64,000 nt of DNA from Gracilaria domingensis. Its lineage: Eukaryota > Rhodophyta > Florideophyceae > Gracilariales > Gracilariaceae. Below the pieces are notes generated by a model. The model was not told where the DNA came from. It ran no database searches and saw nothing but the letters and a program-made list of their open reading frames with translations. Shown in pieces: positions 22,382 through 34,662 of the stretch. The stretch is from NCBI GenBank assembly GCA_022539475.1, contig VCMS01000227.1, positions 1 to 64,000 of the forward strand, given 5' to 3'. The translations under genes were made by a program, and so were the position numbers. Every line of letters starts with the position of its first letter. The first letter of the stretch is position 1.

Positions 22382-23123
22382 TGTAGTGCAATGCCTGCGA
22401 GCAGGAAACACCACGAAGATGTTCAGGATCTTTCTCTACCGAGGGCAACCCAGTGAACAGAGCCTCTCTGGAATGGCACAACTAGCCGGGTGTAAGACCG
22501 GGGCCAAACCGTCAAGACGGGGCGTTGAGAGTTGAGTTGGGAAGGGTGACTCACACTCGAGTGTAGCAGCCTCGAAAGAGAGACGAGACCACAGAGTGGG
22601 GAAAGGGAAAGAGAGAGAAAAGAGAGAGAGGGATGAGAGAGGTACGGCGCATCGCCGGGGTATTCCCTATACAGGGTCGAACACGACAACAGATGGTTAT
22701 ATCACTCCCAAAGTTGGGTTCTGTGGGGACGCAGGGTGGATAGCCGCACCGTTACAACGGGGAGTTTCTCCGGTAAGAAGTTGTGCACCGCCGAAGGCGA
22801 GAGTGGCTAGAGCCAAGATCCTTGAAGTAGGATCACCCTGGTTGAGGAACTTTACTGGTGCGACAGCGGCGACGCCGGCGCACTAAGTAGTGTCCTCACT
22901 AGAATTAATAAATAATATTAACTAAACATCCCACTAATTGTCGCAAACGCCCACGTGTAGTGGCCAACCTCTGATTAGCTCCACCGTGTCCCACGTGTCC
23001 AAACCATTTCGATGGCAACCACTAGTTACTAATAGTCATATACTGGTGTGTACCAGGCAAACCCGTAAACGGGAATTATGACTAAGTCCAGCGAAATTCC
23101 TCATACCTGAGCGTTGCACTACA
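22382..23123 (-). repeat. 5' LTR of truncated Ty3 element (742 bp)
   Basis: The termini are TGTAGTGCAA and TTGCACTACA, a perfect 10-bp inverted repeat. It sits next to the primer-binding site and upstream of gag, so it is the 5' LTR. The R/U5 part shares strings with family B solo LTRs (for example GGGTGTAAGAC and GAGCCTCTCTGGA). An alternative outer end at 23194 (GCACTACA) exists. The other LTR is lost, so target duplication cannot be used to decide. Confidence 0.75.
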
Positions 23124-23601
23124 CTATCTTAGGTTTAGTTAGTTTTCTACGCAGGATCTACCTTGCGTGTGGCCAGGAGGCGCCGCACTACAAGCAGGGT
23201 GACATGAAATTGTCTACTTAAGTGGCAGAGTGCGCTCCAGCGCTGAACACCCGACCTCATCGGCGGTCAATTGCCAAATTCGTGGTCACCCACAGGAGGT
23301 GCCTGAGCTTGCGTAAGTACATGTGCATTCCACGCTGTGTACCGCGTTGCGCAGGCGCCCTCTGTGGCGGCATATGCGCTAAAAGTATCTACCACCTACG
23401 CCTCTTATAGGCTAGTACGGTAGATACAACGCAGCCATTGGCCAGGCCAGCCGTACCGTCGATTCTCGCCTGGAATCGAAGGTGCAGTAGTGCATAAAAT
23501 GGCCGGAGCAGTCACCTCCGGCTCAACTACGGCCAGACCACTTCCCGGTCGACGACTTCCCCCCACCGCCACTCCTCATCTCTTCTCCTCTTTGTCGTCT
23601 C
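23124..23601. other. Flank sequence, possible start of an older interrupted LTR
   Basis: No gene is seen. From 23211 (TGTCTACTTAAG) the sequence may be a third LTR family. It continues at 24566-24642 and 35095-35471 (ending TTGTTTGTAGACA) once the two insertions between are removed. The termini TGTCTAC and GTAGACA are inverted, but no target duplication matches. The match is therefore tentative. Confidence 0.3.
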
Positions 23602-24560
23602 CGTGGAGCAAACCCTTTGGAGTATTTTGGTTTTCTTAACTCCTTCAAGGATTCGTACCTGGGTGATGGAGGTGTTGCTAAGTCGTGGATTTGATCCCTT
23701 CAAGGGAGGAGTAAGCGTTGGTTTTACCTGATCTCTCTTAGGTGGACTGGACTCTGACACCATTGCATGATATGGAACACGTGGGATGTGTGTAGTATGC
23801 ATGGGTGCATTGTACCATGGGCTACCCTGACAGTGGGTGATCCACGTGTATGGACCTCATGAGGTGTGCACTATTTTAGTTTATATTGTTAGTTTAATGT
23901 ACAGTTGAACCTACTGAAGTGGGCGCGACCTCACCGTCGCGCGCACTCATTAAAGTCAACTGAGGTTCGTCTTCGAGACTACTTTCTCGTTCGAGAGCAC
24001 TTTTGTGCTGGCTCTAGGCGTTGCTGCCTTTGCCGGTCTACGACTTCATGTGGAGAGTGACCTCAAGAGGTATAAGCACACCTACTTTCCTCAGGGACGC
24101 CACAGAACATCTGTATTACACGCTGATGTGTTGAATCTTGCTTTGTTTCTTATTCCTGATTGCAGGACAGATATGCGATCCAGTATTGGGTGTTTTTCTT
24201 GTTATTGTTTCCCTTTTCTTTGGTTTTCCCCGTCTTTCGGGCCTGTTGCCTGCTTGCGCACGGCTTTTGAATCCTCTTTCCCTGGATCTTTTCTTTCCCT
24301 TTTTCTTTTCGGGCTACGCCTCCTCGTGGAGTCTACCGTCCACTCTCTCGAGTTTCCCTACCATTTTCCCACTCTTTCTGGGGTTTTCCTACCTTTCTGG
24401 CTTCTCTATTTCACCTCTGTAGGTTCTACCTCAGCCCACTACTGGCTTTACACCCAGGTCCTCGTTGGCAACAGAGGCTCTCCAGCCGAGCTTCCATCCC
24501 AACAGGGAGCAGGATCTCGAACGTCCTGTGCGTGTTTCTCGTTTCCGGGCTTGCACCACA
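23602..24560 (+). mobile_element. Solo LTR (family B), plus orientation, TSD GTCTC
   Basis: It begins CGTGGAGCAAACCC (first T of the usual TG mutated) and ends GGGCTTGCACCACA. The flanks are GTCTC at 23597-23601 and GTCTC at 24561-24565. It is the same family as the solo LTR at 14325-15308 in opposite orientation. A polypyrimidine U5-like half follows position 24130. An open frame across this LTR (24005-24655) has no protein character and is not a gene. Confidence 0.9.
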
Positions 24561-24642
24561 GTCTCAACCTTCTCTCCCCATCTTCAACCTCTCTCACTCT
24601 TCCCCTTTGGCGGCTTTGTCTCACTGCCCCCAACGTCCCCTG

Positions 24643-25069
24643 TGTAGTGCAGTGAGAGGCACCGCCCTGACGGGTGCATAGTATTAGTTTATTTAGTTAG
24701 TGTGCACAGGGTGCACCTCGGGGCCCCCCATGTGTAGGGTTATGACAGTTGTGGTGTCGCCCTTCGGGACCCCCCTTATATGTAGATAGTTTATTATTTT
24801 CGACACGTGGCTTGTGCCCGTGGGAGGTGCACTTAAGCATCTCCCACCGGGCAGAGCTCACCGTGGTAAACCTCAAGCACCCCTTAGCTGATTCTTTCAT
24901 CGTCTAGTTTCCCACAAGGGTCATCCTACCGTCACTACCGGTGCTGCCCGCCCATCTCGCGCCCCGTTGTTAGCGTCCGTTGAGTGCTCCTTCGTCCCTG
25001 CTTGGGTGCTGCGCAATTTATTCCTTTATCAGGGCATAGTACGTTTTCACGGCCTGTAGCTGTACTACA
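24643..25069 (+). repeat. 5' LTR of complete Ty3 element
   Basis: 427 bp with perfect TGTAGT/ACTACA termini. It contains CCCTGACGGG and CCCTTCGGGA short hairpins. No TATA box could be assigned confidently. Confidence 0.95.
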
Positions 25070-25071
25070 AC

Positions 25072-25083
25072 TGGTCTCCCGAC
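25072..25083 (+). other. Primer-binding site of complete Ty3 element
   Basis: TGGTCTCCCGAC starts two bases after the LTR, as expected for a tRNA 3'-end complement, and is shared with the truncated element. Confidence 0.85.
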
Positions 25084-25303
25084 CTAGAACTACCCTCTCG
25101 GGTCTTTTCTCGTTAATTTGACCCTCGCGGGATTTGCTTCGTCGCTTTCGAATCATTTCTTCCCACTCGGGCCTTTAAGACCCGTTGCGGATCATTTGGT
25201 TTCACGACGCCGTTTCATTTTCCCTCTAGGGTTTTCTCGAACTTGCCCGCATTTGGGTTCACTTTGTCGCAAGCCGGACGAAACTTCCTTTCTGCCTACC
25301 GTT

Positions 25304-27523
25304 ATGGCCACCCCACCGAGATCTTCTCATGGAAACGCCGGTCCTGCTCCACCCCATCGGGATAACGGCACTGACGAAGTGCCGCCTGCTCCCGCTTCAG
25401 GGGCTCCGAGCACCCGAAGTACCCATGGAGGGATTCTACCACGTGTGGAGGACCCGGAGCGCATACTCCTTCAGTCCTCCCCGACCGACTTTCGGAACCG
25501 TCTCGAGGCCATGCGCCAGTACGCCTCTCGAGAAGCGACTCTGCAACCGCAGACCCCCAGGAGAACAGCGCCCGAGACCCTCGTTGGGACTCCGCAACGA
25601 GCCGCAGGGAGTGAGGTTCAACCCGTTACGGGAGAGCTACTCATAGCCCTGAGGCCACTCGTGGAGTCTATGGTGAAACTCGAGGTCGAGCACCGTATTC
25701 ACCACATGGTTAATGCTGAAGTGGAGAGCCTGCTGGACACCCTTGTTCAGCGGGTCGCTTCTAAGATGACCGTCACCGGAATTCTGGACGGCGCTATTGC
25801 CACAAGTGTGCACACTGAGGTACAGCGCCGTCTCCAGCTCGCTTGCATTGGGTATGAGCAACCTATCAACCGTCAGCCGCCCGTTTCGGTATGGCAACCG
25901 ACCACTTTCCCTGCCGAACATGAAGCAGATTCCAGACCGGCCAGGGACCCCAATATTGATAGACCCGACTTTGGCAGTCCCCTCCCAGGGAAGCAGAAGA
26001 GTACCGGTCGCGATTCCCAAGTGGGTAGTGATAAAGGGAGGACCCGGAAGTCCCCAAGCCGACGTCGGAACAGGAGGAAGTCATCCCGTAAGGGTCGTGG
26101 CTTTTCCGACTCGGACGACTCGCAGTCTGACTCACACAGGTCAGACGCAGTCGACTCGGACGACTCCGACCCCGAAGTGGACGTTTCGCATTTGCACCGC
26201 ATTCGACCCAAAAATGGGGAATTTACTAAAGTGCTGAGCTTCAAGCACTACCGCTTGAACGACCGGAGTGGGCGTTACAACGCTTTGGTCGCTCGTGCAG
26301 TTGCGAAGCATGCGAAACGCATGCAACTGCAAATGCCCTTGAAGTTCTCGGGCAAAGATCCAATTTTTGTCTTACGGTTCTTAGCCGCGTTCCGGAATGC
26401 GTGTGACCAGAATGGTGTACACGAAGGAGCAGCCCTCTGGCTATTTCGCTTCTTTCTGGAGCAACCCGCTAGGGACACAGTAACCGCCAAGATCACCGGC
26501 GAATCCGGGGCCGTGGTCGAGAAGAGTTCTGAACTCCTCTCGTCCTACCCCGAGGTGGTCAACTACCTCCTTGAGGTTTACGCGACGGAAGATGTCCTAT
26601 CGGAGGCCTACCACGACGTCATCACACACCGCCAGACCTCAGCAGTGTCTGAACGCGAATTCGCTGACCAATTGTGGACAAAGAACCTCCGATGCGGAGA
26701 CATCTTCCCAGAAGGTCGCCTCAAGGCCCTCTTCGTCGAGGGATTGTTTCCCGCAATCAGGGCCGGTGTACGCATGTACTCGTGAACGCATCCCAAAGTG
26801 GTTTTCTGCCAGCTCGTCAGCTATGCTGAAGGGCTGGGGGATACCCATCGGGGAGGCGAGAAGTACTTTAAGACACTGGACGCGGCGAAGAGCGCACAAA
26901 CCCGAAGGGTCTCATCGAAGGCTTCGCTGAGTGTCTCAACTGACACTGATGAACCCGACTGGGGCGTGCATTTTGAAGACGAGGACGCTCTGGCCCTTGC
27001 TATTCAACCAGCGGCGCCCCCGTCTACTCCTTCTTTCCCTTCTACGGGTACTTCGACTCCGTCTGCGATGCAACCCCGTCGGGACTTCAACTACACATCC
27101 CCCAGGGGTAATCCAGTGACGCCCCCTCAGGCGCCACCACCGTATCGCACGGTACCGAATTCGAACAACAGAACGACCGCCTGTCGTATCTGTCTGTCTA
27201 CCTCTCGGCCTTGCTGCGAATCGCTCCCGCCCGAATACCGGAACACGTTGGTGCAAGTTCGCGAAGCGAATTATCACCAACGTGTTGCCGAAGGGTACTA
27301 TAAGCCCCGCCAGGGACAAGCGCCATGTCAAAACCCAAGTGGGCACTTGCCCTCAGGTCAGGCTGCAGCGCGGGACTGTTACCCGCAAGCCAGAGCGAAC
27401 CCCGTGGGACGTGCTCCTGCACCTTCGCGGAGCCCTCAACAGGTCAATCAAATCCTCTCTTTTGAGGAGAGTCCTAGCGAGGACAGCGCACACCCGAAGG
27501 GAAACGAGACGGAGGAAGCGTAG
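25304..27523 (+). pseudogene. gag: gag of complete Ty3 element, one nonsense codon
   Basis: The first good ATG is at 25304 (MATPPRSSHG); the frame is open further upstream to the leader. The N-terminal part is Pro/Arg-rich. A helical region (LRPLVESMVKLEVEHRI) follows, then a basic and Ser/Asp-rich stretch, then a capsid-like region (MPLKFSGKDPIFVLRFLAAF and GDIFPEGRLKALFVEGLFP). Codon 494 is TGA (26783-26785), and the same frame continues to 27523. The probable original is CGA, as TGA arises by C-to-T change. A CxxC cluster (CRICLSTSRPCC) stands where the relative has a CCHC zinc knuckle; the His is missing. The pol frame is open across the gag stop in the -1 frame, which suggests -1 frameshift expression. 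Confidence 0.85.
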
Positions 27524-27651
27524 GGGCCACGCTTTCCTCTCGAGGTACGAGCCTCACCCCCCGGGCTGACGCAGAATCCAACCCACTATGGGATTCTGAG
27601 GACGCCCACAGCAATAGTCCCCTTGCGTCTGATGAGGACGACGGCCCCGAT

Positions 27652-30600
27652 ATGGGTGCAGTTTTTATTATGACTCGAGAGAACTATAAAGTCCATATGG
27701 AAGCGGGGCTTACGAAGCGCCCGACCAAAACCCTTCTGGGTATTCTAGACACTGGCGCTGGCCCAAACATCATACAGGCGAAGAATCTCCCACCTGGGTA
27801 CGAACGGTTTCTAAACCGCAAACGGACCCCTCGGGTTTTCAACGAGTCGAAGGAACCCATGAATATACTGGGAACCATCGTCCTTCCGACCCGGCTGGGA
27901 AAATTGGATCAGCGCGTACCATTCCTAGTCGCCACGAATCTGGCAGCCGATGCCCTGTTGGGAACTTCATTCATCGACCGCCACGTCCGTGCGATATATC
28001 CGCGCTGACGCAAGGTTGCTTTTTATGGTGTACCACCTGTGGCCATTGTCAATGCTTCTCGAGGACCCCTTGGGGATAAGAAGGTCTTAGACCAACTACC
28101 TCGGAACACTGTATCCAACAAGGTCCCCCTCGCTCAACCGCTTTCCATACCCCCTATGACCCAACGGGAAGTGCTAGTCACGTGTGAGACACCAGGATTG
28201 GTTTTCTTGCAGAACCACCCGAAAACGGTCTCACGAGATCTTTCGCTCATGGCCAGCGGTGTCATGAATATCATTCCGAACCGTCTCTTTAGGGTATTCG
28301 TCAGCAATTTCTCCCATCCGGAAGTTCGCATGCCCAATAATATGGTCATTGGACTGGCTTTACCAGCTCCTCGCTTGCTAACAATACTTGAAGACGGTCC
28401 CAGTGGGTCTCGTCTTAAAGAAGGGGAGGGTACACCCGACGAGGGCCTCGAGCGCGACGACTCGGTTGAGCAGAATGACCCGCAGGGAGCGAAAGACTGC
28501 CGCGAACTGGTCCAGATTGGTGAAGAATTCTCTTCCCACAAGGGCCAAATTATCGACCTTCTACAGGACTCTGAAGATATGTGGTCGGGCCGCCTCGGTC
28601 ACATAGACGCCGCCTTCCACAGGATTGCACTCGAACCGGGTTCAAAACCGGTGTGTCAAGTTCCCTACAGGGCTGGGCACGAGGCCAGAGCAATGGAAGG
28701 CCTGGAGATTCAACGTATGTTGGACTCGGGCGTCATTGAACCTTCAAAGGCTGAATGGGCAAGCCCTGTAGTGTTTGCCCAGAAGAAGGACGGTAGCTGG
28801 CGGTTCTGTATTGACTACCGCCGGCTCAACGCCGTGACCCCTCGGGACGCATACCTCATCCCACGTATGGATGAGTGTATTGATTCCCTTGGGAAAGCCA
28901 CCACCTTCTCAACCGTCGACGCTAATAGTGGGTATTCGCAGGTTGAGATTGCGGAAGAAGATCGCGACAAGACGACATTTACATCCCATATGGGTTTATA
29001 CCGCTTCACGCGAATGCCCTTCGGGTTGAAGAATGCGCCCGCTACCTTTCAGAGGGCGCTGGATATCATCCTGAATAAGATCAAGTGGCAGTACGCTCTG
29101 GTGTACTTGGATGACGTCATCATCTACTCCCGCTCGGTGGAGGAGCACTTCCGGCACGTTCGTCACGTGCTAACCCTTTTACGGGATGCTGGAGTCATTC
29201 TGAAGCTGAAGAAATGCTTCTTCTTCCAGGCCTCTGTGGACTACCTTGGACACGTAGTCCGGCCCGGAAAACTACAGGTTTCCCAGAGTACGTGCGATGC
29301 TTTCGGGCAGGCTAAACCGCCCACGACCCAGACGGGAATCCGCTCCTTTGTAGGACTGTGCAATGTGTTTCGAAGATTTGTCCCTAACTTCGCTGGCATT
29401 GCTGCACCTTTGAACAGGAAACTTGAGAAGGGACAACCCGGTAATTTTGGGATACTGAACGACGAAGAGTATGAGGCCTTTCAGGAGTTGAGAGATAGGC
29501 TGATCTCCCCACCCGTTTTGGCTTTACCCGTACCGGGACGTCCGTATCTACTGGACACCGACGCGTGCGATGTCCAGGTTGGCTGTACTTTACTCCAACA
29601 GCAACCCGATGGGAAGGAGTATAAACACGTTGGGTATTGGAGCCGTTCCCTCTCGCGGGCGGAGCGGAAGTACACGACCACCGAGAAGGAATGCCTCGCG
29701 GTTGTATGGTCGATGCTCCTATTAAGGCCATATCTGGAAGGTGAAAGATTCACCGTGAGGACTGACCACCACTCACTGAGGTGGATCCTCAATTTGGCCC
29801 ACTGTACCGGACGACTCGCACGCTGGCGCCTACGCTTGTCAGAATTTGACTTTGACGTGGTGCACCGCACGGGTGTCAAACATCATGCTGTGGACGCACT
29901 GTCCCGTTTAGAGACCGAGGGTCTTGATGAAGGGCCTCTTGAGGACGACATACCCTGCTTTGCAATGGAACCCGACTGGGCCTGTGATTGCCTCGTGGCT
30001 ACAGTCTAAGAAGGGGAGACCCTTTACGAAAACGTCCTCATTGATTGGGAGAACTCTGACATCGCGAACGAACCCTCAGGGTATGATGATGTACTGGCCG
30101 TAGACACGGAGCAAACAGAAGTACTGCCTATCCCAACGGGTGAGCTTCTGGCGGAGCAAGCGAAAGACCCGTGGTGTAAGGGTATCGCTGAATCCGTTGG
30201 ACAGCCGCAGTGCCGCTTCGGGTACGACCATCACGGTTTCCTTTCAAGGACCTCACCCCTGGACGGTGCAATTCAGCGCCTGGTCCCTCCAACCCTGCGG
30301 GACCGCGTACTCTATCTATCACATTATCCAAGATTGGCTGGTCACCCTGGAGGGAAAAAAATGTACGCGACCCTCAGACGGGACTTCTATTGGCCATTCA
30401 TGGCGAATGACGTTTATCAGACCGTCAAGGATTGCCAGTCGTGCGCTGCGACGCGAGGTACGCAGCACAAGCATCAGAAGTATCTGAAGCTATTTCCCGC
30501 AGCGGGTCCCCTCGAATTTGTCGCTATGGACATATTGGGGCCACTCACGAAGACCACACACGGGAATCGTTTTGTCCTGGTCATTACTGACCGCTTCTCC

Positions 30601-31803
30601 AAGCTGGCTCGCGCTATTCCCTAACGGGCTACACAAGCTAACAATATCGCGCTTGCCTTCCTGGAGCACTGGGTATTCTCATATGGGGCACCCCAGTACT
30701 TGCTGACCGATAACGGACCGCAGTTCGTCGCGAAATTCTTCGAAGCCCTTTGCGGGGATCTAGGTTTGCGTCATTTGCTGACGGCGGCCTACCACCCGCA
30801 GACTAACAGACAGGCGGAGCGTTTTAATCGAACCCTTGTGGGACGCCCTAGACATTACGTGTCGGAGCACCAGCGAGACTGGGATGCTTTCGTCCAGCCC
30901 TTGGTCTTCGCGTACAACTCCCAGGTCCATCGGACAACCGGGACAACACCTTTTGACTTGGTGCTAACGCGAAACCCGCCTGAGATCGTCGTCGACGCTC
31001 CGACTACCGCTATCTCCCCAGCTGGGTCTGACAATCCGAATTCGGTCACAGTGAAACGACAAACCCGCGCCCGTATTCGGTACCTCCTTTCGAAGGCCAA
31101 AGCGACAATGGACCGTGTCCAGCGCCGCTACAAGGCTGATTTTGATTCCCGTGTACGGGCTCAGCTTTCACTTTTCCCTGGAGACTACGTCTTTTTAGAC
31201 CGCCCTCCGCGGAAAACGACGGAGACTGCGGAAGAAGAAGGTATCTCCCGCAAGCTCCTTCCTAGGACAATTGGTCTCTTTCGGGTTGTCAAAGCCACAG
31301 ACACAACCGTGACCATCTTGGACGGCGGCCTGCAAGACACGGTCTCAATTGACCGTGTCACGAAAGTCCCACGGGGTCCTGACGCGGCCGAGTCACCGAC
31401 GACACAGCCGGAGTCGCCTCAGCCCGCATCATCCCCACCGGGAGCGCCGACGCCGGTTTCCGAAGCGTCTAACCCCACTGAGAACGCTCCTTCTGAGCCA
31501 CAGTCTACCGGCCCTGAACAGGTCTCGGTCGATCCTACGACCCTGCGTGAACCCTCTGGGACACCTTTCTCAGACGTGGAACTGCCCCCTGAACTCCTCG
31601 AGGAGGAAGGCGGCGATTCCCGCGAATGGGTTGTAGAAAAGGTCCTCGACGAGGGAGTGGCCCCTGATGGGTCTACAGTCGTCAAAGTCCGGTGGTACGG
31701 TTACCCGCCCTCGAGAGACTCCTGGGAGCCTCTCAAAAACATTCCCTTTAACTTTGTCGCTCGCTTTCGCGCGCGACGCTACCGCGCACGCTCGCGCAAC
31801 TGA
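27652..31803 (+). pseudogene. pol: pol of complete Ty3 element, three nonsense codons
   Basis: This is one continuous frame of about 1383 codons interrupted only by TGA (28006-28008), TAA (30007-30009) and TAA (30622-30624). The order is: protease (LDTGAGPN); RT (MPFGLKNAPATFQ, VYLDDVIIYS); RNase H (LDTDACDVQVG, RTDHHSLRW); integrase zinc region (LSHYPRLAGHPGG, CQSCAA); integrase core (MDILGPL, LLTDNGPQF, and a downstream catalytic Glu in QAERFNRTL). The C-terminus has a chromodomain (EWVVEKVLDEG, VKVRWYGYPPSRDSWEP), placing it among chromoviruses. All catalytic motifs look intact. The frame is open upstream of 27652 and overlaps the end of gag at -1. Confidence 0.9.
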
Positions 31804-34662
31804 ACACAACCCTCTCGAGGACTTTGGAGTACTTTTCCCGTTTTGGGTAGGGAAAATTTTGGCATAGTCTCCCCCAGGCCATGGCGGCCAAAATTTTCCC
31901 GGCGGGATAGCGCTCGTTTGAAGTCCCTATGGGTCTCGCGAAGGCCTTCGGAAAGCTTCGCAATGCTTTCGGAGAAGTTTGGACCTCTCTGGGATGATCT
32001 AGGACGACTTGGAACACTCGCAGTACCGAGCGGCCGACCCTTTGAGTACTGTGCACACCCGGTGCAGCGCATCGCATTGCTGGCATGCGCCGTTGCACGC
32101 ACGAGACGGCCAAGTCGGACACGCGCGCCCCGTGGCACGCTCGGAATACCGAGGTGAGACACGCGCGCACGATGCACAAGCGCGCGCACCGCCATGCGCC
32201 GTTGCAAGCGTGCCAAGCGCCACGTGGTCCACGCTTGTGGTAGCCGATGGTACAGTATTGCCGTGGAGCCTGGCACAATCAAAAAATCCTAAGTATTTTG
32301 ATGTGCCGCGCACCCCAAATCGGGCATTGCGAGCCGCTGAAATGCCCGCGTTCCCGAGCTACGTGCAAAAGAAATCGGGGTTTTCGACCCCATCTGGGAA
32401 GGTAATTTCCGGCGCTAATTTTTTGATTCGCCTTACAAGTAACTTTCCGGGAAATTCGCCGATTCTGGCCTATTCACCTATCGAGGACATACCTTTCTGG
32501 CCTCCGCGCGTACTGTGCACCGCGCCGCCTTGCTGGCACGTGCCGCGCGCACGCGCGCAGCACCGTGCACGCGCGCGCGTGCTACCAACCTCGCTCCGGC
32601 TCACCCAGCCGGGAAGTCTTGACGCTTGGAGTCCAAGCGCACTCCAAGAAGAGGAGGGGACCCAAGTAGGGCTCAATTCACGCCATGAGGGCCGTGCCGC
32701 ACGCTGTGCACCCCGCACGCACCACCAAAGTTCTCGCGCTCGCCCTCGAGAGGGATGATCGCATCGAAAACGCGCCGCGACCACGCGTCCTGCAAAAGAA
32801 AAAATGGAGAAGCTGAAGCTCTTTATTGACTCAAGCGAGCTGAAGCGCGCCACGCATTCCCGCCACGGGTACGACGGCTACGACGGACCGCACCCCCTGG
32901 GCCGTTCAAGTCCGACTCGGAGGGTGCGAAAGAGGACTCATCCATATATGACGAGGACAGTGAGCAAAGGCCAACGGGACCATCGCCCACCAGGGAGCCA
33001 GGGACGCATCTAGAATGCCCCTTGTTAGGTTCATGCTCGATGATGAGACGACCCGTACCGGGGTCAACAGCCGTTGGGACCGGCAAACGATACGACCCAT
33101 CCGGGATATGTGAGCAGTCCTTCGACCGTCAGTAGCTCGTGGCTGGGCGACTGTGATTCGTAGCTCCCAACAGGGTCAATGAAAGTTTTCTCTCGATCCA
33201 ACGCGATTCGTTTCGAAGCGCAGCGCCCCCATGGGATGTCGTCGCGCGGTGCGTACAGAAGGTGAACGCCTCCCACTCGGACATGCGGCCCCTTAGGAGA
33301 ACGGTTTCGAGAGCCTCTCTCTCGAACGTACCCCCACGGGAAGGAAATCATACCCATTGGGAAGCAACGTTTGCCGTCTACGCCGAGTGTTTCGGTACAG
33401 TGCTTTTTCGGAAAGAACCCTACGGGAGAATACAGGAGCAAACTGGAGCACCCGGAGAGGGATGCCGATGAGTGAAAAGGACCCAGGTGGGATTCAAAGT
33501 CTCGCTGCATCGGGGAGTCTCTACCGTACCTTCGGTGACCTGACAGGAAAGTACTGAGCCTCGTAACGCGGTGTGCGCCTACTAGCTCCTCCTCGAAAGG
33601 ACAATCTGCTACGCATCTAAGGGCTCTATTCGTGACTTCGTCCATGGCGTATCACCCCTCTGGGACTTCTGAGGATGGTTCGAACCTGCTCTTGCACACT
33701 TGGCATCGCTGGACCCCGCGTGGGATTCTCGCATTATGGAGCAACCGCGAACCTTGTTTCGGTCGTAGCTTGCCCAACCGGGATCCAGATTGGTCTGGAA
33801 TTTGTTTCTGGTTTGCTTATCAGACTGTCGACCCAAAACGGGATTTTTCCGCACTGAGGCTCCCCGTGTCGCATCGCTCGCGCGCGCTTCGCAGGGATTG
33901 TAGGAATCGAAACTCCAGCAATCCTTGGCGCCTGTCGCCGGTTCTTAATTCGGTCGGATTGCCCACTACGGGACTGCTGTGATCTCAACCTTGCTGTTTC
34001 GCGGTCGCAGTCGTTCGTGACCCTCTCGGGATTTCTTTGTTTGTTGATTTGTCTCACGCAGGGAGCTCAACCCCTTGTAAAGCCCCTTCGCTCGCTGAGG
34101 CGCAATGGTCGCTCAACGGGCGACAAACTCGCTCATAGGGATTCCGGCGGCTTGCAAATTATGAAGCGCGCTGCCAATGGTCGTGGTACCCCAACCGGGA
34201 ATTCAGCGACACGCTGCACGTTTCCACAGCCTGTGAGGGAATCGACGGCGCTACCCTTGTGCATGAACGTTCCCATTGGGGAAGGTCCGTTCGAGTTCTC
34301 TGGCCAACCCAATGGGAATTCTTCGATCTGAGGCAACCGCGCCCCCTGGGTACTGCGGAGCTCCAATGACCGGCTCTTGGCTGTGTCAGCCAGCCGCAGC
34401 GCTCGTGTGCTCGTTCGTCACCCAATCGGGAATTCGAGGGAACGCAGGGCGGGGTTCACCGTGTTGCACGTTGCATTGGTTGTGCTCCCATCACGGGCAC
34501 TTCGCGTTGCTCTCCCGCGCGTTGCGTCGCATAAGATGGTCACCCAAATAGGATCTTGGTGGACTGGAAATCGTTGTTCAGTGAGAACCGCAATCGCGGT
34601 CACTCCGCGAATGGGAATGTTAGGCCAGCCTCGGGACGAGGCCAGGCCTAAGAAGGGGAGTC
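31804..34662 (+). other. Long 3' non-coding region of the Ty3 element
   Basis: 2.86 kb separate pol from the 3' LTR, unusually long for Ty3/gypsy. A 14-bp inverted repeat (GGGAAAATTTTGGC, 31850-31863 and 31887-31900) follows pol. A very GC-rich part with CGCGC runs lies at about 32000-32800. From about 33040 to 34560 short hairpins of the form CCC-(3 to 5 nt)-GGGA recur about every 40-150 bases. Open frames here (for example 32009-32758) show no protein character. The polypurine tract AAGAAGGGGAG is at 34650-34660. Confidence 0.6.
34650..34660 (+). other. Polypurine tract
   Basis: AAGAAGGGGAG ends two bases before the 3' LTR, the expected plus-strand primer. A near-identical string occurs just after the TAA at 30007. 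Confidence 0.85.

Larger units (their letters stand above)
17028..23123 (-). mobile_element. Ty3/gypsy element, 3' truncated, minus strand
   Basis: From high to low coordinates the element shows LTR (23123-22382), primer-binding site (22378-22367), gag, protease, reverse transcriptase, RNase H and only the zinc-binding N-terminus of integrase. It stops abruptly near 17028, so the integrase core, any chromodomain and the second LTR are missing. The coding part is riddled with nonsense codons and at least one frameshift. LTR and primer-binding site resemble those of the other two retroelement families in the window, so they are relatives. Confidence 0.9.

Noticed and set aside
24005-24655. 216-residue hydrophobic, Phe/Ser/Leu-rich open frame
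   Set aside because: It lies almost wholly inside a solo LTR; the polypyrimidine composition of U5 explains it.
26783-30624. A variant genetic code with TGA or TAA as sense codon
   Set aside because: Host genes such as accC and the MATH gene end in TGA and Tim8 ends in TAA at the expected lengths; mutation of the retroelement explains the stops better.
32009-32758. 249-residue open frame in the 3' region of the complete Ty3 element
   Set aside because: Low-complexity Arg/Ala/His-rich sequence in a GC-rich stretch, no domain, starts arbitrarily; treated as non-coding.
33040-34560. CRISPR-like or satellite array from the spaced CCC-N-GGG strings
   Set aside because: The strings are short, degenerate and irregularly spaced, lie in a eukaryotic retroelement and have no conserved repeat unit or leader.
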